Source of the DNA: Gardnerella massiliensis
GTDB taxonomy: Bacteria > Actinomycetota > Actinomycetes > Actinomycetales > Bifidobacteriaceae
Length of the DNA: 64,000 nt
NCBI RefSeq assembly: GCF_003408845.1
Contig: NZ_LRTV01000001.1
Coordinates: 148,969-212,968, forward strand
Direction of reading: 5' to 3'
The translations under genes and the position numbers were made by a program. The notes under the pieces are model-generated. The model was not told the DNA's origin. It searched no databases and saw only the letters and a list, made by a program, of their open reading frames with translations. Below, piece after piece: positions 27,600 to 38,495 of this stretch; position 1 is the first letter of the stretch, and each line of letters opens with the position of its first letter.

Positions 27600-30455
27600 A
27601 TGAGTTGTAATCACGTTGTTAATTCTGCATTATGGGGTAAAAAGAGAGAAGCTAATGGAGTAATGCAATGGCTTCCTCTTGCTCAACATCTTGAGGATAC
27701 TAGAAATGTTATTGGTCAGCTGTGGGAGCATTGGCTTAGTGGTGGTCAGCGAAGATTGATTGAATCCTCATTAAGTAAACGAGTTGATGCAAAAAAATTG
27801 TCTCAATTTTTAGGCTGTGTTCATGATATTGGTAAAGCTACTCCTGTTTTTCAGTTTCGTAAATCGTCTTCAAATTCAAAAGATTTAGATATTGCGTTAA
27901 AAAATAAGTTAGCTAACGTAGGTTTTACAAATATCGATGATTTTATTCTTAAGGCAACAGATTGCTCAAGTAGTCATCACACTATAACTGGTCAATTTAT
28001 TCTTTCTAATGCTGGAGTTCCTGAAGGGATTTGTGCAATTGTTGGAGCTCATCATGGTAAGCCTTTAGATAATGATTCTGTTTGTAGAAGTAATAAGTCT
28101 AAATATCCTGACCATTACTATCAAAGTGAAACTGAAAGTGAGAATAGTAAATTATGGAAAAAATTGCAGAACGATATTTTGGTTTGGGCTTTAGAAAGAA
28201 ATGATTTTTCTAATGTAGATGATCTTCCAGAAATAAATGAGCCAGCACAAGTTTTGTTGTGTGGACTAGTAATTATGGCTGATTGGATTGCTAGTAATGA
28301 ACACTATTTTCCGCTTATTCCAATAGAGAAAGATTTGATTGGAAAGCAGGAAGAAAGATATAAAAAAGGTTGGGAAAAGTGGTTACAACATGGTTCTAAA
28401 GACGTATGGGAATCATTAAATTGCTATAGCGATGTTTCAGAACTATACAAACATCGCTTTGATTTCTTGCCGAATAGTATTCAGACATCGTTGTACGATG
28501 TCATTTCTCATTGCAAAGAGCCTGGAATTTTTATTCTTGAATCTGCAATGGGATCTGGGAAAACAGAAGCTTCTTTGATTGCTGCTGAGCAATTAGCAAA
28601 TCTAACCGGAAGAAGCGGAGTATTCTTTGGACTTCCTACTCAAGCAACTTCTAACGGAATGTTTAGACGAGTTGAGGATTGGCTTAAAAGTGTGAATAGT
28701 GATTCCCAGGGCGAAATTGGTTTACGTTTAGTCCATGGTAAAGCTGAGCTGAATGCAGATTATGCCCATTTGCCTCATGGAATGCAAAATATGAATGATG
28801 GTTCTGAGAGTAGATCTAGTAATAATGATGTAAATAACAATGGAGTAATACTTAATGATTGGTTTACTGGGCGAAAAACCGCAATGTTGGATGACTTTGT
28901 GGTCGGTACAGTAGATCAATTTTTGTTAGCTTCGTTAAAACAAAAGCATCTTATGCTTCGTCATTTGGGTTTAAGTAAAAAAGTTGTGATTATTGACGAA
29001 GTGCACGCTTATGACGCTTATATGAATAAGTATCTTGAAGAATCTCTTATTTGGATGGCGGCATACGGTGTTCCTGTTGTGTTACTTTCTGCTACTTTAC
29101 CTGCCAAGCGTAGAGAAGAACTTATAAAATCTTATATGTTGCGTGGGTTGGGCTTTAAATGGAGTGAATGCGATAAGTCTAATGTTGATTTTGAAACAAA
29201 TAATTATCCTTTAGTTACGTACAGTGATAAAAACTGTGTAAAGCAAAAATTTATTGAAAATGATGCTAGTGATAATAAATCTGTTTCTGTGAGAAAAATA
29301 ACAGATGATAACTTACATGAATCACTTGTTAATGAGCTTAAATCTTTGCTGAATAATGGTGGTATTGCTGGAATTATAGTAAACACCGTTAAAAGAGCTC
29401 AAGAAATTTATAATGCGTGCGTTGATGAATTTAGTGATGACGAAGTTATAGTTATTCATTCGCAATTTATTGCTACAGATAGAGTTAGAAAAGAACAACA
29501 GATTTGCAATATGATTGGCAAGAATGCTCATAGACCTGCTCGTGCAATAATTATTGGTACGCAAGTATTAGAACAGTCACTTGATATTGATTTTGATGTT
29601 TTGTTTACTGATCTTGCTCCTATAGATTTATTACTTCAACGTGCAGGCAGATTACATAGGCATACGATAGAACACCCAAATTCTCTTAAAGAACCAATTT
29701 TATATGTGTTGGGTACTAGTGAAATCTACAAATTTGATAAAGGCTCTGAGTCTATTTACAGTAAATATTTACTTATGAGAACTCAATACTATTTGCCGGA
29801 TGTTATAAACATGCCTCAAGATATTTCTCGATTAGTGCAAATAGTTTATGGTGATAATCCTTTAGAGTTACAGGAAGATTTGAAAGATGCGTATGCTGCT
29901 GCAAAAAGAGAATATGATTCAGACAGAAATAACAATGAAAGTGATGCTGAAACATATAGAATTGAAAATCCAAAAACAGAAATCGGTAAAAAATCTATTG
30001 TTGGCTTGTTGACGAATTCAATTACAAATGAATCTGATGAATTTGCATGCGCTCAAGTTCGTAATAGCGGTGAATCTATAGAAGTTATTGCTGTGAAAAA
30101 AGTTGGTTCTGGTTATGGAACTTTCCATGATTGTGAAGATATTTCACAAAATATTGATGATGTGGAAGTTGCAATGAAACTTGCTCAAGAAACAGTAGGG
30201 TTGCCGTGGATATTTACATTAAATAGCAATCGTGTTGATGAAACAATTGCAGAATTGGAAAGAATACGAAAACAAAAGCAATTCAAAAATTGGGATGATC
30301 AGCCTTGGTTGCGAGGTTCTTTGATGCTTCTATTCGATGAAAATAATATTTGTGAATTATCGAAATACAGAGTTACGTATTCTGAAAAAAGTGGTATTGT
30401 ATGTATTAAGAGTTCGGAAGAAGATAGAAAGGAATCACAAGGTGAGCAGATTTAA
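27600..30455 (+). CDS. cas3: Cas3 helicase-nuclease, type I-E
   Basis: A 951-residue interference nuclease recruited by Cascade to unwind and degrade target DNA. The HD nuclease domain comes first: CVHDIGKATPVFQF at ~72 and GAHHG near 155 carry metal-binding residues. The helicase follows: Walker A MGSGKTEASL at ~317, DEVHAYD at ~465, SATLP near 500, and motif VI LLQRAGRLHRH near 680. A C-terminal domain ends the protein. All catalytic residues appear intact. It is the first gene of the cas operon and overlaps the cas8e start by 14 bases. Confidence 0.95.
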   Translation: MSCNHVVNSALWGKKREANGVMQWLPLAQHLEDTRNVIGQLWEHWLSGGQRRLIESSLSKRVDAKKLSQFLGCVHDIGKATPVFQFRKSSSNSKDLDIALKNKLANVGFTNIDDFILKATDCSSSHHTITGQFILSNAGVPEGICAIVGAHHGKPLDNDSVCRSNKSKYPDHYYQSETESENSKLWKKLQNDILVWALERNDFSNVDDLPEINEPAQVLLCGLVIMADWIASNEHYFPLIPIEKDLIGKQEERYKKGWEKWLQHGSKDVWESLNCYSDVSELYKHRFDFLPNSIQTSLYDVISHCKEPGIFILESAMGSGKTEASLIAAEQLANLTGRSGVFFGLPTQATSNGMFRRVEDWLKSVNSDSQGEIGLRLVHGKAELNADYAHLPHGMQNMNDGSESRSSNNDVNNNGVILNDWFTGRKTAMLDDFVVGTVDQFLLASLKQKHLMLRHLGLSKKVVIIDEVHAYDAYMNKYLEESLIWMAAYGVPVVLLSATLPAKRREELIKSYMLRGLGFKWSECDKSNVDFETNNYPLVTYSDKNCVKQKFIENDASDNKSVSVRKITDDNLHESLVNELKSLLNNGGIAGIIVNTVKRAQEIYNACVDEFSDDEVIVIHSQFIATDRVRKEQQICNMIGKNAHRPARAIIIGTQVLEQSLDIDFDVLFTDLAPIDLLLQRAGRLHRHTIEHPNSLKEPILYVLGTSEIYKFDKGSESIYSKYLLMRTQYYLPDVINMPQDISRLVQIVYGDNPLELQEDLKDAYAAAKREYDSDRNNNESDAETYRIENPKTEIGKKSIVGLLTNSITNESDEFACAQVRNSGESIEVIAVKKVGSGYGTFHDCEDISQNIDDVEVAMKLAQETVGLPWIFTLNSNRVDETIAELERIRKQKQFKNWDDQPWLRGSLMLLFDENNICELSKYRVTYSEKSGIVCIKSSEEDRKESQGEQI

Positions 30456-32112
30456 TTTATTAGATGAGCCTTGGATTTCCGTCATTGTAGACGAAAAAGG
30501 CCACAATAAACTCGTATCAATTACAGACGTGTTTAAGCATGCGTCTGAATATAAAGCTCTTGCTGGCGATATGAAAACTCAAGATTTTGCATTGCTTCGT
30601 ATTCTGTTAGCTGTGCTTCATACTGTTTTTTCTAGGTATGATATTCAGGGAAATTCTCGTGAATTTGATTCAGATGAAGACGATAAAGAGGATTTCAATA
30701 AAGAAACAATGAATATTTGGCGCGAAGTTTTGAATTCAAAAGAGTTTCCAGACGCAGTTTTCAAATATTTAGAACAATGGCATGATCGTTTCTACCTTTT
30801 TGATGACAAATATCCTTTCTTTCAGGCTAGTATATTAGATATTGAGAGCAAAAAGCTTAGTTGTCAAAATCCTACTGAATTATTGGGCAAAAATATTAAT
30901 CGCTTAATTTCTGAAAGTAACAATAAAATAGCTGTATTTTCTCCAAAAGATAATGTTGATAATAACAAATCGTCACTTACGCAGCCGCAATTAGCAAGAT
31001 GGATTATTACGTTACAGTCATACGCTGGATTGGCGGATAAGACCTTTTTTGGTACGGGAAAATATAAAGCTTCTAAAGGATGGCTTTTTGACCTTGGTGG
31101 CATTTACGTAGAAGGCGAAAACCTATTTGAAACTCTTATGCTCAACTGCGTGCTTGTTGGTGAAATGCAATCTCCTGCGAAGAGACAAAAACCGTGTTGG
31201 GAATATTCAGGAGCAGAAAATATTGAAAATTCGTTTTATGAAACATTTATTGACAATATTTCTCAGCTTTACACTCGATGGAGTAGAGCAATATATATAA
31301 ATCCTGATATTAGTATTGACAAGCCGATATCGGTTTCTATAGTGAAACTTCCTGATATTAATCATAAAAATGCTTTTATTGAGCCAATGACAGTATGGAA
31401 GTACAACAAGGAACGGGAAAACAAGGACAAATACACTCCAAGGAAGCATGAAGTAGAAGAATCTATGTGGAGATCATTTGGGTTACTTACATTGCAAGAA
31501 TCAGATGATGGGATCCTAAAAAATCACAAACCGGGAATTATGGAATGGTTAAATAAAATTAGTAAAGATATTGAAGGTTCTTCTATTTCATTACAGGCTG
31601 TAAGTATGAAAGATGATGGCAATGCTACATCTTGGGTTCCTACAGATGAAATATGCGATACTTTGCATATTGATGAAGTTGTAGTAACTGATAATTCTGA
31701 CAATGGATGGGTGGGTAGAATTAACAATGAAGTGGAGCGTACAAGATCTGCCATAGGATTTATTTACAGGCAATTTCTTCTAGACATATGTGAAATACGT
31801 AATAGAAATAAAGATGATGCAACTAAATATGCTGATAAGCGTATTAGTCATGTTTATTTCTTAGTTGATCAACCGTTTAGAGAATGGTTAGCAAATATTA
31901 AACCAAAAGATTCAATGAATGAACGATGTACTCAATGGAGAAATACTTTGTATAACATACTCATAAATGAGGCAGAAGTCATGTTAAAAAATGCTACGTT
32001 ACGTGATTTTACAGGTCTTGTTGGTGAAAAAAGTAAAAAAAATCCTGCAAAAAATATAGTTATAGCTTACAACATTTTTATTAGTCGATTAAAAAAATTA
32101 TCAGGAAAATAA
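30442..32112 (+). CDS. cas8e: Cas8e (CasA/Cse1), large subunit of Cascade
   Basis: A 556-residue large subunit that reads the PAM and recruits Cas3. The N-terminus FNLLDEPWISV is the Cse1 signature, and later regions (AGLADKTFFGTGKYKASKGWLFDLGGIYVEG) match the family. The GTG start at 30442 is chosen because AGAAAGG precedes it; the frame upstream to 30337 lies inside cas3. The length is close to other actinobacterial Cse1 proteins. Confidence 0.93.
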   Translation: MSRFNLLDEPWISVIVDEKGHNKLVSITDVFKHASEYKALAGDMKTQDFALLRILLAVLHTVFSRYDIQGNSREFDSDEDDKEDFNKETMNIWREVLNSKEFPDAVFKYLEQWHDRFYLFDDKYPFFQASILDIESKKLSCQNPTELLGKNINRLISESNNKIAVFSPKDNVDNNKSSLTQPQLARWIITLQSYAGLADKTFFGTGKYKASKGWLFDLGGIYVEGENLFETLMLNCVLVGEMQSPAKRQKPCWEYSGAENIENSFYETFIDNISQLYTRWSRAIYINPDISIDKPISVSIVKLPDINHKNAFIEPMTVWKYNKERENKDKYTPRKHEVEESMWRSFGLLTLQESDDGILKNHKPGIMEWLNKISKDIEGSSISLQAVSMKDDGNATSWVPTDEICDTLHIDEVVVTDNSDNGWVGRINNEVERTRSAIGFIYRQFLLDICEIRNRNKDDATKYADKRISHVYFLVDQPFREWLANIKPKDSMNERCTQWRNTLYNILINEAEVMLKNATLRDFTGLVGEKSKKNPAKNIVIAYNIFISRLKKLSGK

Positions 32113-32134
32113 AAGACATAGAAAGGAGGCTATT

Positions 32135-32749
32135 ATGACTGAAAATCAAAGCAAAACTGTTGAAGTATCTAATGCTGTTAGCAAAATTATCAAGCAATTT
32201 ATAGAAATTGCAGATGCTTCGTCAAATAGAGCTATGCTTGCTCAACTTCGCCACACAATTGGTAAGCCATTAAGTCAGTCTGTAGAAATATGGCCATGGA
32301 TATTAAGCAATGTTCCGGTAAGCTTCATCAATAAATATGGTGAAGTTAGCTACCAATTGCGAGCTGTTATAAACACTTTGCAAATATACGCATTGTACGA
32401 GCAAGGTGTTAGAGAAAAATCAAGTTATAAAGATTTAAATAAATCTGAAGATTCAGAAAATGAAAAATCTTATAACAATATGGGAACAGCTTTAAGAGCA
32501 CTAAGAAGTGACGAAGGCGTACGTGTGGCGATGGATAGACGCTTTAGTGTTATGATTACTGCAAGCGATTATGAGAGTTTTTACTACTATCTTCGTCAAC
32601 TAGTTCGACTACTAAAAAGCAGAACAAAAGAAAATCAACAAGCGATTGATTATTCTAAACTAGCGCGCGATTTGTATTTGCTTCAGTTTGAAGATTCAGA
32701 AAAAATAAGACTTTCCTGGGCACAAGAATATTATCGTTTAAGCAAGTAG
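32135..32749 (+). CDS. cse2: Cse2 (CasB), small subunit of Cascade
   Basis: A 204-residue, mostly helical small subunit present twice in I-E Cascade, where it contacts non-target DNA. It has the conserved RRFSVMITASDYESFYYYLRQLVRLLK segment at ~130-160. A Lys/Ser/Glu insertion at ~100-115 is low complexity. GAAAGGAGG precedes the start. A 94-base AT-rich gap follows, the only sizeable gap within the Cascade genes. Confidence 0.9.
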   Translation: MTENQSKTVEVSNAVSKIIKQFIEIADASSNRAMLAQLRHTIGKPLSQSVEIWPWILSNVPVSFINKYGEVSYQLRAVINTLQIYALYEQGVREKSSYKDLNKSEDSENEKSYNNMGTALRALRSDEGVRVAMDRRFSVMITASDYESFYYYLRQLVRLLKSRTKENQQAIDYSKLARDLYLLQFEDSEKIRLSWAQEYYRLSK

Positions 32750-32843
32750 CAATAACTTTTTAGCAACATCACATATTTTAAAAATTACATATTTCAAAAA
32801 CAACGTTATTAAACAATCAACTAAAATTTAGAAAGGCAAAACA

Positions 32844-33932
32844 ATGAACGCTCATTTATTCTTAGATATTCAAGCAATACAAACTGTTCCACCATGCAAC
32901 ATTAATCGTGATGATGCAGGAAGCCCGAAAACTGCTCAATATGGTGGTGTAACTAGAGCTAGAGTAAGCTCTCAATGTTGGAAGCATTCAATGCGTGAAT
33001 ATTTCAAAGAGCACAGCGGAGATTCCAATGTTGGAATACGAAGTAAAAACATTGTTAAGTACGTTGCAGATAAAATTATTGCATTAAAACCAGAATTATC
33101 TGAACAAGAAGCATTAGATTTAGCAAAAAAAACGTTAAATAATGCTGGTATTAAAACTAAAACAGATAAGGGTAAAATAACTCCTGTAGTAAATGTTCTA
33201 TTTTTCTTAGGTGAAAATCAAGCGAATTCTCTAGCGCAAGCAGCAGTCAACAATATTAAGGACAAGAAGCAGCTGGAAGAAATTTTGAAAGATAATCCAC
33301 CTATTGATATTGCGCTATTCGGTCGCATGCTTGCAGACAATCGATCTCTTAATGAGGATGCTTCTTCTCAAGTTGCTCACGCAATTTCCACTCACGCTGT
33401 TCGTGCTGAATTTGATTACTATACTGCTGTTGATGACTTATCTGCGGATGATAATGCTGGAGCTGGGATGCTTGGAACAATAGAATATAATTCTTCAACA
33501 CTGTATCGTTATGCAAATGTTGCAATACATGAATTTAGCCATCAGTTGAGCGGTAACAAAGAATCTACAATTAATGCTCTTAGACTTTTTATTGAAGCTT
33601 TCGCTAACGCTATGCCTACTGGAAAAGCAAATACTTTTGCGAATCAAACTTTGCCGCAAATGCTGGTGGTAACTTTAAGAGATGACAGACCAGTGAATTT
33701 AGTGAGCGCATTTGAAGATCCAGTAAAAGCAAAAGACGGATATGTTTCAAAGTCTATAGAAAAGCTATCTCAAGAATACGAGAAAGTTCAAAAATTTGTT
33801 CATAAGCCACTAGCGTCATTCTATGTGACAATGGATTCTTCAAATGAGAATCTTAAATTAGGTACAGAAGAGCAAAATATGCAGCAATTATTGGATGATT
33901 TTTCTTCTAAATTATCTGAATTGCTTCAGTGA
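32844..33932 (+). CDS. cas7e: Cas7e (CasC), Cascade backbone subunit
   Basis: A 362-residue RAMP-fold subunit, six of which line the crRNA. The N-terminus LFLDIQAIQTVPPCNINRDDAGSPKTAQYGGVTRARVSSQCWKHSMR is the Cas7e hallmark, and YRYANVAIHEF and ANAMPTGKANTFANQTLPQMLVV match the later conserved parts. AGAAAGG precedes the start. It is intact. Confidence 0.95.
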   Translation: MNAHLFLDIQAIQTVPPCNINRDDAGSPKTAQYGGVTRARVSSQCWKHSMREYFKEHSGDSNVGIRSKNIVKYVADKIIALKPELSEQEALDLAKKTLNNAGIKTKTDKGKITPVVNVLFFLGENQANSLAQAAVNNIKDKKQLEEILKDNPPIDIALFGRMLADNRSLNEDASSQVAHAISTHAVRAEFDYYTAVDDLSADDNAGAGMLGTIEYNSSTLYRYANVAIHEFSHQLSGNKESTINALRLFIEAFANAMPTGKANTFANQTLPQMLVVTLRDDRPVNLVSAFEDPVKAKDGYVSKSIEKLSQEYEKVQKFVHKPLASFYVTMDSSNENLKLGTEEQNMQQLLDDFSSKLSELLQ

Positions 33933-33990
33933 ATCTCTTAATAGATAACACTTATTGGTTGATATTTAGTGTTTAACAGTTAGGAAGCTT

Positions 33991-34875
33991 ATGAAAAGTT
34001 TATTACTGAAGTTTTCTGGACCGTTGCAATCATGGGGTACGGATTCGCATTTTGAGACTCGTCGCACAGACTACTATCCATCTAAAAGTGCGGTAGTAGG
34101 TATGATTGCTGCAGCTTTTGGGTATAGAAGAAGTGCAGATTGTGATGAAGAGATTGCAAAGCTTAATGATTTGGATTTTGCAGTACGAATAGATCAGCAA
34201 GGAAATTTGCTTAGAGATTATCATATTGCTGCAAAATATAAGCTTAACGGTGACTTTGAAAAAAATTACGTTACAAATCGTTACTATCTAGAAGATGCCA
34301 TATTTCTAGTTGCAATAGGATCCGATAATGAGCAACTTATTTACAGTATTAACGATGCGTTGCGCTCGCCATATTTTCAATCTAGTTTAGGCAGAAGATC
34401 ATTGCCTCCTACTGCTGACTTTATTCTAGGAGTAGAAGATTGTGGAGTAATTCAGGCTCTATTAACGCATGAGTGGCTTGCAAATGAGTGGGGTAGAAGA
34501 CGAGTTAAAGTTTCTGTATTATCGAGAGGCTTGGAATCTACGGAAGAATCAAGTAAATCACTTAATTCTGGCTTTGTGCCTTTATATGCTGATGCTGATT
34601 TGATAGATAAAGCAGCAGAAGAATTAAAAAAAGAAGATATTGGTACTTATAGAATCCAGTCGTCGGTTCGTAAGTTACGCAAGGATTACGTTAATTCTTT
34701 CTCAAATAAAGAAAGGAAATTCGGGTTCCGGTACGAATCGAAAATTGAGATACCCATTGAACGAATTTGTCGCAATATGCCAAATTTGCAAAATGTTCGA
34801 TCAGATAATAGTTATTTAAAAGTTCATAGAACTTTTAATGTTGAACACGATGCATTTTCTGGGATGGAGGCGTAG
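33991..34875 (+). CDS. cas5e: Cas5e (CasD), Cascade subunit at the crRNA 5' handle
   Basis: A 294-residue protein that caps the 5' handle of the crRNA. The N-terminal LLLKFSGPLQSWGTDSHFETRRTDYYPSKSAVVGMIAAAFGYRR is the Cas5 signature, and a later SLGRRSLPPTADF segment is also typical. It is longer than the E. coli protein (about 224 residues) by a C-terminal Lys/Arg-rich section. The stop codon is immediately followed by the cas6e ATG. Confidence 0.93.
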   Translation: MKSLLLKFSGPLQSWGTDSHFETRRTDYYPSKSAVVGMIAAAFGYRRSADCDEEIAKLNDLDFAVRIDQQGNLLRDYHIAAKYKLNGDFEKNYVTNRYYLEDAIFLVAIGSDNEQLIYSINDALRSPYFQSSLGRRSLPPTADFILGVEDCGVIQALLTHEWLANEWGRRRVKVSVLSRGLESTEESSKSLNSGFVPLYADADLIDKAAEELKKEDIGTYRIQSSVRKLRKDYVNSFSNKERKFGFRYESKIEIPIERICRNMPNLQNVRSDNSYLKVHRTFNVEHDAFSGMEA

Positions 34876-35520
34876 ATGACTTACTTAAGTAGGGTTGAAA
34901 TTGACTTTCAAAAGTATAAATCGCAAATGGATCTTAAATCGGTGGGTGCTTTCCATAATTGGGTTGAGCAAAGTTTTCCAGATGAATTTGTAGATCATGA
35001 GCGAAGTCGTAAGTTGTGGCGTGTGGACGTTTTACAAGGGAAACAGTATTTGCTTGTAGTAAGCGACAATAAGCCAGATTTGCAACGTTTAGAGATGTAT
35101 GGGGTCGCAGGGACTGCAGTAACAAAGAGTTACGACAAGTTTCTAGAGCAGTTAAAAGATGGTATGAGAATGCAATTTAAAGTGACACTTAATCCCGTTG
35201 TTGCTATTTCTGATACTCCTGAGGCTCGTTCTACTCGTGGCAGAATTGTTCCACATATTACTTACAGTCAGCAAATGAATTTCTTGCTTAAACGTGCGCA
35301 AAAATTAGGATTTGTGCTACGGGACGACGAATTTACTATCGTTGAACGTGGGTACAGTTTGTTTACCAAATCAAAAAAGCCTATTCGATTAAGTAGAGTT
35401 ACGTATCAGGGTGTGTTAACTATTAACGATGCTGATACCATGCGCAAAACGTTAATTGAAGGAATCGGCAAGAAAAAAGCGTATGGATTTGGCATGATGA
35501 CACTTATTCCTATTGGTTGA
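34876..35520 (+). CDS. cas6e: Cas6e (CasE), crRNA-processing endonuclease
   Basis: A 214-residue RAMP endoribonuclease that cuts the pre-crRNA at the base of the repeat hairpin. It begins TYLSRVEIDF; the conserved glycine-rich tail IGKKKAYGFGMMTLIP lies at ~200-213. His28 (FHNWVEQSF) is placed as expected for the catalytic His. It starts directly after cas5e with no gap. Confidence 0.92.
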   Translation: MTYLSRVEIDFQKYKSQMDLKSVGAFHNWVEQSFPDEFVDHERSRKLWRVDVLQGKQYLLVVSDNKPDLQRLEMYGVAGTAVTKSYDKFLEQLKDGMRMQFKVTLNPVVAISDTPEARSTRGRIVPHITYSQQMNFLLKRAQKLGFVLRDDEFTIVERGYSLFTKSKKPIRLSRVTYQGVLTINDADTMRKTLIEGIGKKKAYGFGMMTLIPIG

Positions 35521-35544
35521 TCAGTTGTAAAACCTATATGTTGA

Positions 35545-36507
<963 letters not shown>

Positions 36508-36508
36508 T

Positions 36509-37621
36509 ATGCCGCTAACTGTAATAACAATGACAAATTGTCCTTCATCTTTGAGGGGAGATTTAACTAAATGGATGCAAGAAATCGCAACAGGTGTTTA
36601 TGTTGGCAATTTTAATAGTCGCATTCGTGAAGAATTGTGGAAGCGTATCGAAAATACTGTTGGCAGTGGATCTGTAACAATGAGTTTCACTGCACAAAAT
36701 GAAATAGGCTACGATTTCAAAACGATACATTCACATCGTGAAGTGTGTTATTTTGATGGATTACCTTTAGTGCGTGTCCCGTCAAGTGATACCTTGGAAA
36801 GTGACTTACAGTACGGTTTCAGCGATGCTGCACATTTTCATAATGCTAAAAAGTTCGCAAATATCAGGCATAAAAGGAACTTTGAAATTTCTATTGATAG
36901 TGCTGAAAATGAGTTCAAAGCTGAAAATGTAAGTTCTTCAATTTGTAATACTATTGCGCAAACCAAGAAAACTATCACCAACAATGATGAAATGGTGTGT
37001 GACAGTTATTGCAGTTATTGGAAGGAATATGTTGGTAAAACAAGTAAAAATTTTGTTGTTATAGATTTTGAAACCACTGGATTAGATAGCAGGATTCATA
37101 AAATTATTGAAATGGGAGCAGTGAAATTTGTAGATGGAGAAATTGAAGAATTTCAAACTCTCGTAAATATTTATAATAATGACGATAATTTTATTGGAGG
37201 CTGTTGCCAAAGTTCGGATAATAATAGTTTATTGCCTAATGAAATTATTAAACTGACTGGTATTACACAAGATATGCTTGAATCTGACGGCGTAAGTATA
37301 TCTGTGGCAATAATAAAATTTATTGAATTTATTGGTAAACTGCCGATAGTGGGATACAATGTCCCGTTTGATTTGGCGTTCTTAAATGCTGCAATATTGT
37401 CGAGCGGTAAAGAATCTGGTATCTCTTTTTCAGGGAATAAGGTTATTGATATTTCGCGTTTTATAAAAAAAGAAAGAATGTTTTTGCAAAATTATAAATT
37501 GGAAACAGTGTTGCGTGAATATGATGTGGCTGAATCAGTGCCACATAGAGCATTGACTGATGCTAGATTAACGGCGCGGCTTGTTTTTAAAGTAAAAGGA
37601 TTGCTAAAGTTTCTTTCATAA
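36509..37621 (+). CDS. cas2: Cas2e fused to a DnaQ-like (DEDDh) 3'-5' exonuclease
   Basis: A 370-residue fusion. Residues 1-~95 are Cas2e (PLTVITMTNCPSSLRGDLTKWM, GVYVGNFNSRIREELW, and the SFTAQNEIGYDFKT strand). A low-complexity linker (~100-180) leads to an exonuclease domain with all DEDDh residues: D186 and E188 in VIDFETTGL, D288 in YNVPFDLAFLNA, H346 and D351 in PHRALTDARLTARL. Cas2-DnaQ fusions are known in some type I-E systems, where the exonuclease trims prespacers to length. The start ATG at 36509 follows GAGGT, and the stop of cas1 lies one base upstream. The frame upstream to 36494 lies inside cas1 and is not used. Confidence 0.93.
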   Translation: MPLTVITMTNCPSSLRGDLTKWMQEIATGVYVGNFNSRIREELWKRIENTVGSGSVTMSFTAQNEIGYDFKTIHSHREVCYFDGLPLVRVPSSDTLESDLQYGFSDAAHFHNAKKFANIRHKRNFEISIDSAENEFKAENVSSSICNTIAQTKKTITNNDEMVCDSYCSYWKEYVGKTSKNFVVIDFETTGLDSRIHKIIEMGAVKFVDGEIEEFQTLVNIYNNDDNFIGGCCQSSDNNSLLPNEIIKLTGITQDMLESDGVSISVAIIKFIEFIGKLPIVGYNVPFDLAFLNAAILSSGKESGISFSGNKVIDISRFIKKERMFLQNYKLETVLREYDVAESVPHRALTDARLTARLVFKVKGLLKFLS

Positions 37622-37728
37622 GAGTATAATCTCGTCGTGGCGCTCAAAGTGGTGAGTTTGCTTTGAGAAGTAAATAGATTTGGCTGTTTCTTTTTGAAGA
37701 TGTGGCTATTTTATTGGGATTTTTAAGT
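37622..37728 (+). promoter_or_regulatory. CRISPR leader
   Basis: The 107 bases between the cas2 stop and the first repeat are AT-rich and contain an inverted repeat CTCAAAG (37643-37649)/CTTTGAG (37661-37667). As the cas1/cas2-side flank of the least degenerate repeats, it is the presumed leader carrying the array promoter and integration signals. Confidence 0.65.
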
Positions 37729-38234
37729 GTCTTTCCCGCATACGCGGGGGTGATCCCATTGACGCTGAAATTGCAAACCGTGGAAACGCGTCTTTCCCGC
37801 ATACGCGGGGGTGATCCTACCGGAGTCTGGTATGTAAATGTAAATGATTTGTCTTTCCCGTATACGCGGGGGTGATCCCTAAGCATCATCACCACCACGC
37901 ATACGTCGAGGGTCTTTCCCGCATACGCGGGGGTGATCCCTAATCTTCCTTGCTGGTTTGTGGCGGCTGGCAGTCTTTCCCGCATACGCGGGGGTGATCC
38001 TGAAAAAGTACGTTGCAATGGCTATAGGCGTACGTCTTTCCCGCATACGCGGGGGTGATCCTAAAATGAGTCAAGTTTATGCAAGAGAAAGAAAGTCTTT
38101 CCCGCATACGCGGGGGTGATCCCGTATTCGCACCTATGTGTTTTTGCCATAAGGTGTCTTTCCCGCATACGCGGGGGTGATCCTACGGCGACGGTTGCGA
38201 TTCCCGACGCACTTGCGTCTTTCCCGCATACGCG

Positions 38235-38374
38235 TGGGCGCGACGACCTGCCTGAGCGCTTAAAGCGTAGCGCGCGAAGGCAATTTGGAGCGCTGAGCTT
38301 GCTTAGGTTGAAAGCACGGTGTGCTTTCAACGCAAGCGAGGGCTGCCTTCGTCTCGATTGACGAAGGCAGCAAG
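38235..38374 (+). repeat. Structured ~140-nt element, copy A, splitting a CRISPR repeat
   Basis: It begins TGGGCGCGACGACCTGCC directly after the first 18 bases of the repeat at 38217. It contains an outer arm CCTGAGC/GCTTAGG, an 11-bp stem GTTGAAAGCAC/GTGCTTTCAAC, and a terminal 12-bp stem GCTGCCTTCGTC/GACGAAGGCAGC (38342-38371). ATACGC occurs on both flanks, like a short target duplication. There is no coding capacity. It is about 97% identical to the copy at 38819. Confidence 0.85.
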
Positions 38375-38495
38375 ATTATACGCATGGCGGGTGGTGATTT
38401 ACTTCGGTGTATCGCGTGATAAAGTGGAAAAGCCGTGACGCAAGGGCGAGTTATCCTTTTTGTCCTCTTGGCGAAGACGCGCCACTGCGCTTTAT
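38375..38495 (+). other. Decayed array segment after element A
   Basis: About 120 bases in which repeat-like pieces can be traced. TATACGCATGGCGGGTGGTGAT looks like the missing right half of the split repeat, and a stretch ending GGGCGAGTTATCC (38429-38456) looks like a worn repeat. The intervals between them are roughly spacer-sized (about 30-39 bases). No gene is seen. Confidence 0.5.
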
